A stretch of DNA of 39,177 nt from an uncultured Bacteroidota bacterium (lineage in GTDB: Bacteria > Bacteroidota > Bacteroidia > Bacteroidales > F082): positions 1 through 39,177 of the forward strand of contig CAJXKB010000019.1 in NCBI GenBank assembly GCA_913055825.1. The letters are read 5' to 3'. Below the pieces are notes generated by a model. The model was not told the DNA's origin. It made no database searches and saw only the letters and a program-made list of their open reading frames with translations. The position numbers and the translations under genes were made by a program. This document shows, piece after piece, positions 1-7,244 of the stretch. How positions within the stretch are numbered: the first letter of the stretch is position 1; each line of letters opens with the position of its first letter.

Positions 1-1242
1 ATTCATTTTATTCCAGATGATAAACTTATTACTTCTGAATACAATCAAGTAAGTTGGAATAATAAATATTTTATTGATGTTTTAAAAAAAGCAGAAGTTA
101 AAAATCTTGCAATCATCTTGGTTCATAATCATCCTGATGGAGTAAATAGATTTTCAGCAATTGATGACAATGGTGAGTATCATCTTTTTAAGTTAGCATT
201 TAATAGAAATGGAGGTGCCAATTCTCACGCTAGTCTAATTCTCTTACCCGAAGGCAATCTTGTTGGTCGAGTATGGAAGCATGATTTATCGACAGCACCA
301 GTTTCAATGATTAGAATAATTGGAGACAAGATAAAATTAAATTATCCTAATCAAACGGAAGAATATGAGTCTCCAAAGATTTTCAATAGACAGCAATTGG
401 CTTTTGGTCGTTCATTAATTCAAGATTTATCAAATTTAAAGATATCTATAATTGGCGCAGGAGCAACTGGTTCAGCAACGGCTCTTTTGTTAACAAGATT
501 AGGTATTGGAGAATTGTGTATAATAGATAAAGACACAATTGAAGAATCTAACTTAAATCGCTTACATGGAGCAACAATCTTAGATGTCGGCAAATTCAAA
601 GTAGATGTACTTCAAAAATATATTAATAATATTGGTCTTGGCACAAAAGTGAATGTAGTTAAAGAATGGGTATCAAATCAAAAAAGTATTGAGCAATTAA
701 AAACTAGTGATATTATATTTGGATGTACAGATGACCATGCTGGCAGAATCTTGCTTAATCGATTTGCGTATTTTTATTTAACTCCAATTTTTGATATGGG
801 ATTAGTAATTTCTGTAAAGAAACACTCTCTTGAATTAGAAAATTTACAAGGACGTATTTCATATCTATTTCCAGGAAGTGATTGTCTTGTTACCAAAGGA
901 TATATTAATATTGATATTGCATATTCTGAGAATTTGAGAAGAAATGAACCTGAGAATTTTAAAAAGTTGAAGGAAGAAGCCTATGTAATTGGAGAAGGTA
1001 ATCCATCTCCAGCCGTAGTTACATTTACAACTCAAATTGCAACTATGGCTGTTAATGAGTTTTTAAATAGAGTTCAAGGATTTAATCCTCAAGCTTTAAC
1101 TTCTAAGCACAAATTATTCTTCTTCCATCGTGGTATTGAGATATTTCCTGAGAATGTCGCAGTAAATGAATGTCGTATTTGTGGAAAAAGTAATTACTGG
1201 GGCAGAGGTGATATGGAACCCTTTTTAGATATGGTTATATAA
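1..1242 (+). CDS. JAB/JAMM - ThiF (E1-like) fusion protein, 5' truncated by window edge
   Basis: The frame is open from base 1, so the N-terminus lies outside the window; 413 residues are visible. The ATG-less stretch before base 118 continues the same frame, and the GTT-CAT-AAT-CAT-CCT region is inside the protein rather than at its start. A complete JAMM metal site H-x-H-x7-S-x2-D is present (H42, H44, S52, D55 of the visible part), as in Zn-dependent deubiquitinase-like isopeptidases. It is followed by an adenylating Rossmann domain with GAGATG (about residues 152-157), D-K-D...SNLNR (176-187) and GCTDD, the hallmarks of ThiF/MoeB/E1 enzymes. A cysteine in the PGSDC segment is the candidate thioester residue; the C-terminus has a CxxC followed by YWGRGD. 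The expected role is to activate a ubiquitin-like protein and remove or process it. The next gene starts directly at the stop codon. Family assignment is firm; pathway role is inferred from context. Confidence 0.88.
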   Translation: MHFIPDDKLITSEYNQVSWNNKYFIDVLKKAEVKNLAIILVHNHPDGVNRFSAIDDNGEYHLFKLAFNRNGGANSHASLILLPEGNLVGRVWKHDLSTAPVSMIRIIGDKIKLNYPNQTEEYESPKIFNRQQLAFGRSLIQDLSNLKISIIGAGATGSATALLLTRLGIGELCIIDKDTIEESNLNRLHGATILDVGKFKVDVLQKYINNIGLGTKVNVVKEWVSNQKSIEQLKTSDIIFGCTDDHAGRILLNRFAYFYLTPIFDMGLVISVKKHSLELENLQGRISYLFPGSDCLVTKGYINIDIAYSENLRRNEPENFKKLKEEAYVIGEGNPSPAVVTFTTQIATMAVNEFLNRVQGFNPQALTSKHKLFFFHRGIEIFPENVAVNECRICGKSNYWGRGDMEPFLDMVI

Positions 1243-1611
1243 ATGAGAAGACTAAATTTTTTAGAACGTAAAATTAGAGATATGCTATGGTCATTTAAGC
1301 AATTTCAATATAAAATTGAAATTATTTCTGATAATCCCAATCCAGATTCTCTTAAGAAAAATATTGTATATGTGGTTGGTGATAAAAACTATTCAAAGTG
1401 GGGTTATATGAAATGCCCATGCGGATGTGGGGATTTGATAATGTTATCTTTAAATAAAAATTCTTTTCCATCATGGTCAATAAAGCAGGACAAAATAGGT
1501 AGAGCAACAATTTCTCCTTCAATAAATAAATTAGACGGATGTAAAAGTCATTATTTTATACGAAAAGGTAAACTAATATGGGCTACATTTAATAATTACG
1601 ATGAACAATAA
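1243..1611 (+). CDS. DUF6527-like small Cys-rich protein of ubiquitin-like operons
   Basis: The 122-residue protein starts at the base after the stop codon of the JAB-E1 gene, so the two are translationally coupled. The central motif MKCPCGCG (about residues 57-64) and a later DGCKSHYFIRKGKLIWA segment give a Cys/His set that could hold one zinc. I recognise the arrangement (W/Y-x-K-CPCGCG-x-L near the middle, S-P-S-I, GC-x-SHF/YF-I-x-x-G-x-L-x-W at the end) as that of the DUF6527 family, whose genes commonly sit beside ThiF-type E1, E2 and multi-ubiquitin-domain genes. No biochemical function can be assigned from sequence. The gene is very AT-rich, like its neighbour, and ends only a few bases before an attC-like repeat. 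Confidence 0.75.
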   Translation: MRRLNFLERKIRDMLWSFKQFQYKIEIISDNPNPDSLKKNIVYVVGDKNYSKWGYMKCPCGCGDLIMLSLNKNSFPSWSIKQDKIGRATISPSINKLDGCKSHYFIRKGKLIWATFNNYDEQ

Positions 1612-1615
1612 AGCA

Positions 1616-1754
1616 CAAACCGCTAACAGCGGCTCATACCCCATGGCCGGCATAATACGTTGTTTGAAAAGAAAATAGTAAATTTGAAGAAATATATTTC
1701 AAAAAAAGTATAAGCTAAAAACCGGCCACAGTGTATAGCCGCAAAACGTTAGGC
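1616..1754 (+). repeat. attC-like imperfect inverted repeat
   Basis: A GC-richer block of about 139 bp sits between the DUF6527-like stop and the antitoxin promoter. The outer core on the right is GTTAGGC (1748-1754), a perfect match to the integron R' core GTTRRRY. The left partner CGCTAAC (1621-1627) shares CTAAC with the complementary core but misses the first two positions. Nested pairs run inwards: AGCGGCTCATAC (1628-1639) against GTGTATAGCCGC (1731-1742), and TGGCCGG (1644-1650) against CCGGCCA (1722-1728). Size, symmetry and position just after a gene end fit an attC recombination site, but no integron integrase is visible and one core is degenerate. Confidence 0.5.
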
Positions 1755-1780
1755 GTAAGTGCAGAAAAATCACATATATT

Positions 1781-1810
1781 TTGTCAGTACGGACTTTATT
1801 TGTATATTTG
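1781..1810 (+). promoter_or_regulatory. Bacteroidota-type promoter of the toxin-antitoxin pair
   Basis: TTG (1781-1783) is separated by 19 bp from TATATTTG (1803-1810), matching the -33 TTG / -7 TAnnTTTG pattern used by the primary sigma factor of Bacteroidota. The antitoxin ATG is 19 nt further on. A private promoter directly after the attC-like repeat means the pair does not depend on transcription from the genes before it. Confidence 0.6.
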
Positions 1811-1829
1811 CACGTATAAATAAATAATC

Positions 1830-2087
1830 ATGGACACAAAGTTAACTTTGAAACTAGACAAATTTGTGATTGAACAAGCAAAAGAATATGCATCTTCACA
1901 TAAAAGGAGTTTATCAAGAATTATAGAATCTTACTTGAGATCATTGATTAATCGTGACAAAAATGACGATGAATCAGATTTCGAAATTTCACCTTTTGTA
2001 AAAAGCATGTCTACCGGTGTTAATATTCCTGCAGACTTTGACTATAAGTCTGAGATTATAAATCATTTAACCGAAAAATACAAATAG
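1830..2087 (+). CDS. DUF6364-type antitoxin
   Basis: The 85-residue protein begins MDTKLTLKLDKFVIEQAKEYA and continues SLSRIIESYLRSL, the N-terminal pattern of the DUF6364 family: a short basic beta strand followed by two helices, resembling ribbon-helix-helix DNA-binding antitoxins. The acidic, less ordered C-terminal half (about residues 47-85) would be the part that wraps the toxin. The PIN-domain toxin gene starts 2 bases after its stop codon, the standard antitoxin-toxin order. Autorepression of the promoter just upstream is expected for such pairs but no clear operator palindrome is visible. Confidence 0.8.
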   Translation: MDTKLTLKLDKFVIEQAKEYASSHKRSLSRIIESYLRSLINRDKNDDESDFEISPFVKSMSTGVNIPADFDYKSEIINHLTEKYK

Positions 2088-2089
2088 AC

Positions 2090-2503
2090 ATGAAATTATT
2101 TTGGGACACAAATGTAATGTTTGACTTTCTGGGTGAACGTGATCCTTTCTACATTTCAGCCGCAAAAATTGCAACATTAGCAGACAAAAGAGAAGTAACA
2201 GTTATTGCCTCGGCTTTATCTTATGCAACTATAAGTTATTTACTAACTAAATACGAAGGAATAGAAAAAACAAAGGATAAATTAAGGAAGTTTAAAGTCA
2301 TCTCTGAAATATGTGAACTGGATGAATTAATAATAGAAAAAGGTTTAAACTCTGACTTTTCAGACTTTGAAGATTCATTACAATATTATAGTGCGTTGAG
2401 AACCGAATGTGACATAATAATTACCAGAAACGGAAAAGATTTTAAGAAATCTCAAATACCAGTAATGACACCTGATGAATTTCTAAATAGCATAAAGAAA
2501 TAA
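2090..2503 (+). CDS. PIN-domain toxin (VapC-like ribonuclease)
   Basis: The 137-residue protein is the length of a single PIN domain. It opens with the PIN signature LFWDTNVMFDFL, with D6 as first metal ligand. The acidic cluster SDFEDSLQ (D92, E94, D95) and DIIITRNGKDF with D108 and D117 supply the remaining catalytic positions. PIN toxins cut RNA, often tRNA or rRNA, in a Mg2+-dependent way, and are held inactive by the antitoxin encoded just before. The gene is AT-rich like the rest of the left island. Its target cannot be told from sequence. Confidence 0.85.
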   Translation: MKLFWDTNVMFDFLGERDPFYISAAKIATLADKREVTVIASALSYATISYLLTKYEGIEKTKDKLRKFKVISEICELDELIIEKGLNSDFSDFEDSLQYYSALRTECDIIITRNGKDFKKSQIPVMTPDEFLNSIKK

Positions 2504-2511
2504 ACACCTAC

Positions 2512-2539
2512 GCCCAGCAATGCATATAAGTCATTGGGC
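2512..2539. repeat. Short imperfect inverted repeat after the toxin gene
   Basis: GCCCAGCAATG (2512-2522) pairs with CATTGGGC (2532-2539) apart from a two-base bulge. It begins just 9 bases after the toxin stop. It could be a weak terminator (there is no T run) or a remnant of a second attC-like site closing the toxin-antitoxin cassette. Confidence 0.35.
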
Positions 2540-2574
2540 TAGTAATAGTTAAATAAACATTATGAATATAAATA

Positions 2575-2639
2575 AACGGCATAGCAAATTGAAAGATTGG
2601 GGTTTCAAAATGCCCACCTTATCATATTGCCAAACCGTT
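2575..2639. repeat. Imperfect inverted repeat at the island / core junction
   Basis: AACGG (2575-2579), followed four bases later by GCAAAT, is mirrored by ATTGCC and CCGTT (2635-2639), giving a ~65-bp structure with mismatches. It lies in the last 140 bases before the acyl-CoA dehydrogenase gene, where AT-rich accessory sequence gives way to ordinary chromosome. Its nature is unknown. Confidence 0.3.
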
Positions 2640-2713
2640 ATTAAAACCTGCTCTTACATCACTATTGAGGCTCGTGAAACCCGAAGGGTCCATTTCTCCT
2701 TTTGTCTTAATCA

Positions 2714-3967
2714 CTAATCATCATTATAAACTTTTTCCTCTGTCAGATCAGCATTTAGTGCGTCATTTTCTGTGTCGCGGCTTTCCAGCTTTTTGGACAG
2801 GAAATCTTTGAAAAACTCATGTTGTATCACCAAATCCATAATTTCGTTGGTGCCTGTCCAGATGGTGATCAGCCTGACATCGCGGAGCATTTTTTCGATG
2901 GGATAGACATCGGTATATCCGATTCCGCCCATCATTTGCATGGCGTGGTTCACTACTTCCCAGGCTGTTTCGGTAGAGAATTTTTTGGCTTCGGAAACCA
3001 ATCTGCGTATTTTCCCTGCCGGGGAATCCGAATCAGCCATTTTAGCAGCCATGAAGTTGAGGGCACGAGCGGCATCCAGTAAAGTGATACTTTGTGAAAC
3101 TTTGGTATTGACGGCTTCAAATTCGCGGATGAGGTGGCCAAAAGCTTTGCGGCGGTTGGTGTAGCGCGCAGCTACTTCAAAAGCGCCGCGTGCCATGCCG
3201 ATGGCTCCACCTGCCGAGGTCATGCGTTCGGGAACCATCATTTGATGAAAAACACGGGTTCCGTTGCCAATGCCTGCTTCACCGCCCAATACATTTTTCA
3301 GCGGGACAGCAGCGTTTTTAAATACCAGTCGCCCGGTTCCTCCGCCACGGGTTCCCATAAGTCCGTAAACATGTTCCACTTCTACGCCGGGGCCGCGTTC
3401 CACCAAAAAGGCGGTCATGGCTTTTTTCGGATTGTCAATACCTTCTACAATGGCATACACCAGAATTACATCAGCACCTTCGGCTCCTACCACAAAACGT
3501 TTCTGCCCGTTGAGGTAAAACACATCGCCTTTACGTGTAGCTTTGGTGGTGGCAGCAAAAAAGTCGGAGCCGCCACGGGGTTCGGTCAATCCTTCGGCTA
3601 CTCCGATTTCGCCTTTCAACATGGGTTTCAGGAAACGTTCTTTTTGTTCTTCGGTGCCAAACACATGAATGGCTTCCCCAACAATGGAAAACAGTGAATA
3701 CAAACATCCGAGCGAAGTCCCAAGTACACCTACTTCTTCGAGGGCGACCATTTCGCTGGTCCAGGGCATGGCCGATCCGCCCCATTTTTTATCAAAACGT
3801 AATCCCAGCAGATTTCTTTTCCCCGCTTCGCGGATAAATTCTTTAGGGTAACGTACCTTATCAGCATCCATATCCAGCAACAGCTGGCTGGGTACCCATT
3901 TTACAAATTCCTGTACTTTTTCTTTTAACAGCTTTTCTTCTGCTGTCATTAAAACATTCATTGACAT
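2714..3967 (-). CDS. Acyl-CoA dehydrogenase
   Basis: This 417-residue FAD enzyme would carry out the first oxidation step of beta-oxidation of an acyl-Co[13 protein letters not shown] (about 124-135) is the FAD/substrate motif, [16 protein letters not shown] (272-287) the core helical signature, and [21 protein letters not shown] (343-363) the C-terminal signature. The usual MCAD-type catalytic Glu (Y-E-G-T) is replaced here by Thr371 (W-T-G-T), while E247 in [10 protein letters not shown] aligns with the catalytic Glu used in isovaleryl-/long-chain-type enzymes, suggesting that subclass. It follows the acyl-CoA ligase gene 44 bp downstream on the same strand, so the two form an activation-oxidation operon. 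An internal ATG (MNVLMTAEE) is an alternative start two codons later. Confidence 0.92.
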   Translation of the reverse strand: MSMNVLMTAEEKLLKEKVQEFVKWVPSQLLLDMDADKVRYPKEFIREAGKRNLLGLRFDKKWGGSAMPWTSEMVALEEVGVLGTSLGCLYSLFSIVGEAIHVFGTEEQKERFLKPMLKGEIGVAEGLTEPRGGSDFFAATTKATRKGDVFYLNGQKRFVVGAEGADVILVYAIVEGIDNPKKAMTAFLVERGPGVEVEHVYGLMGTRGGGTGRLVFKNAAVPLKNVLGGEAGIGNGTRVFHQMMVPERMTSAGGAIGMARGAFEVAARYTNRRKAFGHLIREFEAVNTKVSQSITLLDAARALNFMAAKMADSDSPAGKIRRLVSEAKKFSTETAWEVVNHAMQMMGGIGYTDVYPIEKMLRDVRLITIWTGTNEIMDLVIQHEFFKDFLSKKLESRDTENDALNADLTEEKVYNDD

Positions 3968-4011
3968 GAGGTTATGTTTTTGTTTTTATTTCTTCTTTTA
4001 AATGAATCGGG

Positions 4012-5583
4012 TTAACCCGAATATTGGTCACGCAATACTTTTTTGTTTAGTTTTCCGGCACTGGTCAGCGGAATTTCATCTACGAAAGTAAAAGTATCCG
4101 GAATCCAGAATTTGGCCAGTTTACCTTCTTTCACTTTGGACAGGAGAAAATCGCGTAAAGCATTTTCTGAAACATCTGTTCTTTTTTTCAGTATCGCGAG
4201 AGGCCGTTGTCCCCATTGTTCATCTTTTTTTGGAATGACGGCTACCTGTGCTACCGCCTCATGTTCGGATATGATGGCTTCGAGCATGCCGGTTGGGATC
4301 CATTCGCCACCACTTTTAATGGCATCGCCTTCACGATCAGCAACATATAACAGGTGATTGGGATGGAAAAATCCCAAATCTCCGGTCCGGAACCAGCCAT
4401 CGATAAAATGTGCTTTTGTGATTTCAGGTTCCTTGAAATATCCGTTTGGCAGCCACGGACTTCTTACCCAAACGGCTCCCAGTGTTTTCCCGTCATGGGG
4501 AACTTCATTTCCCTGCTTATCGCGAATGGAAATTTCCACGAGTGGTAAGGGGCGCATCCCAACGCGACGCCATTCAAGGGCTTCTGCCGAGTCGGGTTCA
4601 ATATTTTCGGGAACTACCGAAATAGCAGTGGCCAACTGATCGGAACCGCCATAAATCAGGCTGAAATTTACACCGGCATCATGTGCACGTTTTGCAATAC
4701 CCGATGCAAACGGACTTCCTCCGGTAAGGATTTTTACATGACCGAAGTTTTTCTGCTCCAGCAACATTTGCAGTTGGGTGGGAACCATGTTAAGCCAGCT
4801 TACTTTTTCTTTTTCGATGATAGCTTGCTGTTTTGCAGCGTCAGCGGCTTCGGGTAAAACTAATTTGGCACCGAGATAAATAGGGAAAAAAGCCATACCC
4901 CAGGCATGAATGTGGAAAAAGGGAATCAACGGCATAAACACATCACGGCTGCTGACCCTTGCTCCGTATTTATGCAATGCCAGATGGTGAAAAAGCTGAA
5001 TAGCTCCTGTTAAGATAGTCTTGTGTTCGTAAGGAATTCCTTTGGGCTTTCCGGTTGTGCCTGTTGTGTAAAAAATGGAAAAAATATCTGTTTCTTTTAC
5101 TTCAGCAGCTTCAGAAATGGGGTTTTCGCTTCCTTCATTTACCAGATTCTCATAATGAAATGCCTGTTTGGCATCGGGAAGAGCCTGCGAAGTATCGTCG
5201 CTCATAAGTACCCATTTGGGAAATTTAGGTATGACAGGTTTTACAGCCGGGGCGAAAACATCTGATACAAAAATCCATTCGTCGCTAGCGTGAATCATAG
5301 AATAAACCATTTGCTCAGGCGCCAGTCTGAAGTTGATAGTATGCAAAACAGCACCCAGCATTGATAAGGCATAATGCATTTCGAGAAAACGGTGCGAATT
5401 TACATCCAACACCCCGACGACAGTCCCTTTTTTTACGCCGTGTACTTTCAGGCTGTTGGCCAATTTTAGGACACGCGAATGAAATTCACGAAAGGTAAAA
5501 CGGTGATTTCCCGATACGATTTCCTGTTCGGGATGGGCGATTAGCGCATGCTCAAGCAGCTGATGGACAACAAAATTTTTCAT
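4012..5583 (-). CDS. Fatty-acid--CoA ligase (AMP-forming)
   Basis: The 523-residue protein is a full-length adenylate-forming synthetase that would convert a fatty acid, ATP and CoA to acyl-CoA. The P-loop-like motif YTTGTTGKPKG is at about 171-181, the hinge motif GWFRTGDLG at about 396-404, the DREGDAIKSGGEWI segment follows, and the C-terminal catalytic lysine lies in SAGKLNKK near residue 514. Overall it resembles medium/long-chain AlkK-like ligases rather than acetyl-CoA synthetase, but the chain length cannot be read off. The gene is followed by acyl-CoA dehydrogenase in the same operon. No signal peptide or membrane span is seen, so it should be cytoplasmic or peripheral. The stop codon lies inside a 14-bp perfect palindrome at 4007-4020. 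Confidence 0.9.
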   Translation of the reverse strand: MKNFVVHQLLEHALIAHPEQEIVSGNHRFTFREFHSRVLKLANSLKVHGVKKGTVVGVLDVNSHRFLEMHYALSMLGAVLHTINFRLAPEQMVYSMIHASDEWIFVSDVFAPAVKPVIPKFPKWVLMSDDTSQALPDAKQAFHYENLVNEGSENPISEAAEVKETDIFSIFYTTGTTGKPKGIPYEHKTILTGAIQLFHHLALHKYGARVSSRDVFMPLIPFFHIHAWGMAFFPIYLGAKLVLPEAADAAKQQAIIEKEKVSWLNMVPTQLQMLLEQKNFGHVKILTGGSPFASGIAKRAHDAGVNFSLIYGGSDQLATAISVVPENIEPDSAEALEWRRVGMRPLPLVEISIRDKQGNEVPHDGKTLGAVWVRSPWLPNGYFKEPEITKAHFIDGWFRTGDLGFFHPNHLLYVADREGDAIKSGGEWIPTGMLEAIISEHEAVAQVAVIPKKDEQWGQRPLAILKKRTDVSENALRDFLLSKVKEGKLAKFWIPDTFTFVDEIPLTSAGKLNKKVLRDQYSG

Positions 5584-5603
5584 GAGGTTATGTTTTGGTT
5601 GTT

Positions 5604-5611
5604 CAAAATTA
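5604..5611 (-). promoter_or_regulatory. -7 box of the fatty-acid ligase operon
   Basis: Read on the minus strand this is TAATTTTG, matching TAnnTTTG, 20 nt before the ligase ATG. No convincing -33 TTG at the ideal distance is visible. Confidence 0.4.
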
Positions 5612-5707
5612 ACAAATTTTTTACCAAGAAAATAATTCCTGTTAATGTAAAATATGGCAATGCAGCTATTTAGAATATGTTCTAAATCAGTGTACCCTTA
5701 TGATAAA

Positions 5708-7171
5708 TCAAAAGTGTTGCGATTTTTGAAAGTTTTCGGTTGCCTGTTTTAATATTTTTTGAAAACCGGTGGAATTGGGGAGGGCGGCAGCTTTCCCCAG
5801 ACTTTTAATTCGCCCGGGGGCATTAAATCCAAGTTGAACTGCTTTTTGCATCAGGTTCAGGATGTCTTTTTCCGGGGCCCCTAACATGGCTTTTTGCTTT
5901 GCCTGCAAAAAATAAACTTCCGGATTAGTTGGGTCAACTTTTCCATAGATTATCAAAAATTTTGCTGATCCCCTCGGATTTCCCTGTTTCAGGTTGGCAT
6001 CGGCATACAAATATGACATCAGGCTGAGGTAGTTTAGCAATCGGCGGTTCATTAGCTTTGCTTCGTTGTTTTTAGCCATTTTTTCATTGTTGTACAATTG
6101 GGTAATTTCCTTTTTCCACCACGGTGTGCCTTTGGTTCTTAGTGCACCGGCCAGCATTTGTTGACTTTTGCTTTCCAGTCGGTATAAATTTTCCAGTTTT
6201 GCTTTTTCCCGCTGAAATGAAGGAAGCCTGCTTAGTTTTTCCATCTCATTTTGGTAAGTTTTAACCGGAACCAACCCATTGAGATAACTTACGAGTTTTT
6301 TATCAGCATTAAACTGTGCCAATGGGTTTGTTGTTGGATTGACAGCATTATGTTCATGTTCCAGTTTTGCTCGTATTTGTTTGATAATGAACCTGTTTTT
6401 GGGTGCCAACCTTCTACGCATGGCCTCGGTTTCTAAAAATAAAAATGCTTGTTTCATTACTGTAGCCGGGGGCCAGTCGTGTTTACCGTCATAAACCAAC
6501 AATTGATGGGGTTGATGAGATAATTTCATTTTTCGTTCCAGTGAAATCATTTCCAGAAAATTAAAATCTTTATTTCCCACAATACCTACATAAGGAAAAT
6601 TGGTCATGACAGAAGTTGATATTTGGGGATAACCTGCTGCACAACCAATTACACCGGCAATACCCTTGTTAAAAAGTGCGATTCCGGCAGCAATACGTGC
6701 TCCGCCTGAAAACCCTCCGGTATAAATCCTGCTGCTGTTGATGCTGAACCGCTGTTCTACATCGGCCATGAAAGCGTAAATAATCTCATTTCGTTTTGTA
6801 GAAGTTTGTCCGTTTTTTGAATTGTTGGAAGCAACCAGCATGTAACCCAAGCTATCGGCGATTTGGTGATATTTTTTAACCGGAAGCCATCCCCTGGCAT
6901 GGGCATCAAAGAAAAAAACTACAGGAAGATGATTGTCAGGATTATATTTTTTCGGAAGGTAAAGGGCATACGAGAAAAAAGGTTGTTTTGCGCAAACAAC
7001 TTTAGGATAAAATTTACCGGCTTGAAAATTTCGTTCTGAAGACAAAATGGTTTTTGGGTTTTCGGCTTTTTTCTTTTGCAACCCTGAGTTGCATGCTCCC
7101 GTCAACAACAGTAATATAAACAACCCTCTCAGTAGATAATTTTTGGCGGGGCTCAATCCGGACAATATCAT
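5708..7171 (-). CDS. Lipoprotein with alpha/beta-hydrolase (esterase-like) domain
   Basis: The 487-residue protein has an N-terminal hydrophobic segment ending in LTGAC (C27), a plausible lipoprotein signal, so it should be anchored in the cell envelope. Residues about 65-245 look like an esterase/depolymerase-type alpha/beta-hydrolase: YALYLPKKY and VVFFFDAHARGW at the start, the nucleophile elbow GGFSGG (S155), a candidate acid D202 in GNKDFNF and a candidate His231 in DGKHDWPP. The remaining half is helical and ends in TPR-like segments (NPEVYFLQAKQKAML, ILNLMQKAVQLGF). Fusions of this type are common as uncharacterised Bacteroidota lipoproteins. The substrate is unknown. It stands alone, divergent from lptE. 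Confidence 0.7.
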   Translation of the reverse strand: MILSGLSPAKNYLLRGLFILLLLTGACNSGLQKKKAENPKTILSSERNFQAGKFYPKVVCAKQPFFSYALYLPKKYNPDNHLPVVFFFDAHARGWLPVKKYHQIADSLGYMLVASNNSKNGQTSTKRNEIIYAFMADVEQRFSINSSRIYTGGFSGGARIAAGIALFNKGIAGVIGCAAGYPQISTSVMTNFPYVGIVGNKDFNFLEMISLERKMKLSHQPHQLLVYDGKHDWPPATVMKQAFLFLETEAMRRRLAPKNRFIIKQIRAKLEHEHNAVNPTTNPLAQFNADKKLVSYLNGLVPVKTYQNEMEKLSRLPSFQREKAKLENLYRLESKSQQMLAGALRTKGTPWWKKEITQLYNNEKMAKNNEAKLMNRRLLNYLSLMSYLYADANLKQGNPRGSAKFLIIYGKVDPTNPEVYFLQAKQKAMLGAPEKDILNLMQKAVQLGFNAPGRIKSLGKAAALPNSTGFQKILKQATENFQKSQHF

Positions 7172-7223
7172 AGCATGAATTTTTAATGCGAAGGTAGTTT
7201 TTTCAGGTGGAAAACAATATTTT

Positions 7224-7231
7224 TATCTTTG
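7224..7231 (+). promoter_or_regulatory. -7 box upstream of lptE
   Basis: TATCTTTG matches TAnnTTTG. It ends 13 nt before the TTG start of lptE, giving a predicted leader of only about ten nucleotides. Confidence 0.45.
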
Positions 7232-7244
7232 CAAAAAAAACACC

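Noticed and set aside
4007-4020. 14-bp palindrome TCGGGTTAACCCGA as terminator between the two fatty-acid genes
   Set aside because: It has no T run on the minus strand, overlaps the ligase stop codon, and the two genes share the same strand with a 44-bp gap, so read-through is more likely.
2840-4357. Plus-strand open frames of 60-190 codons opposite the acyl-CoA genes
   Set aside because: They are antisense shadows of well-supported genes with no recognisable domain or promoter.
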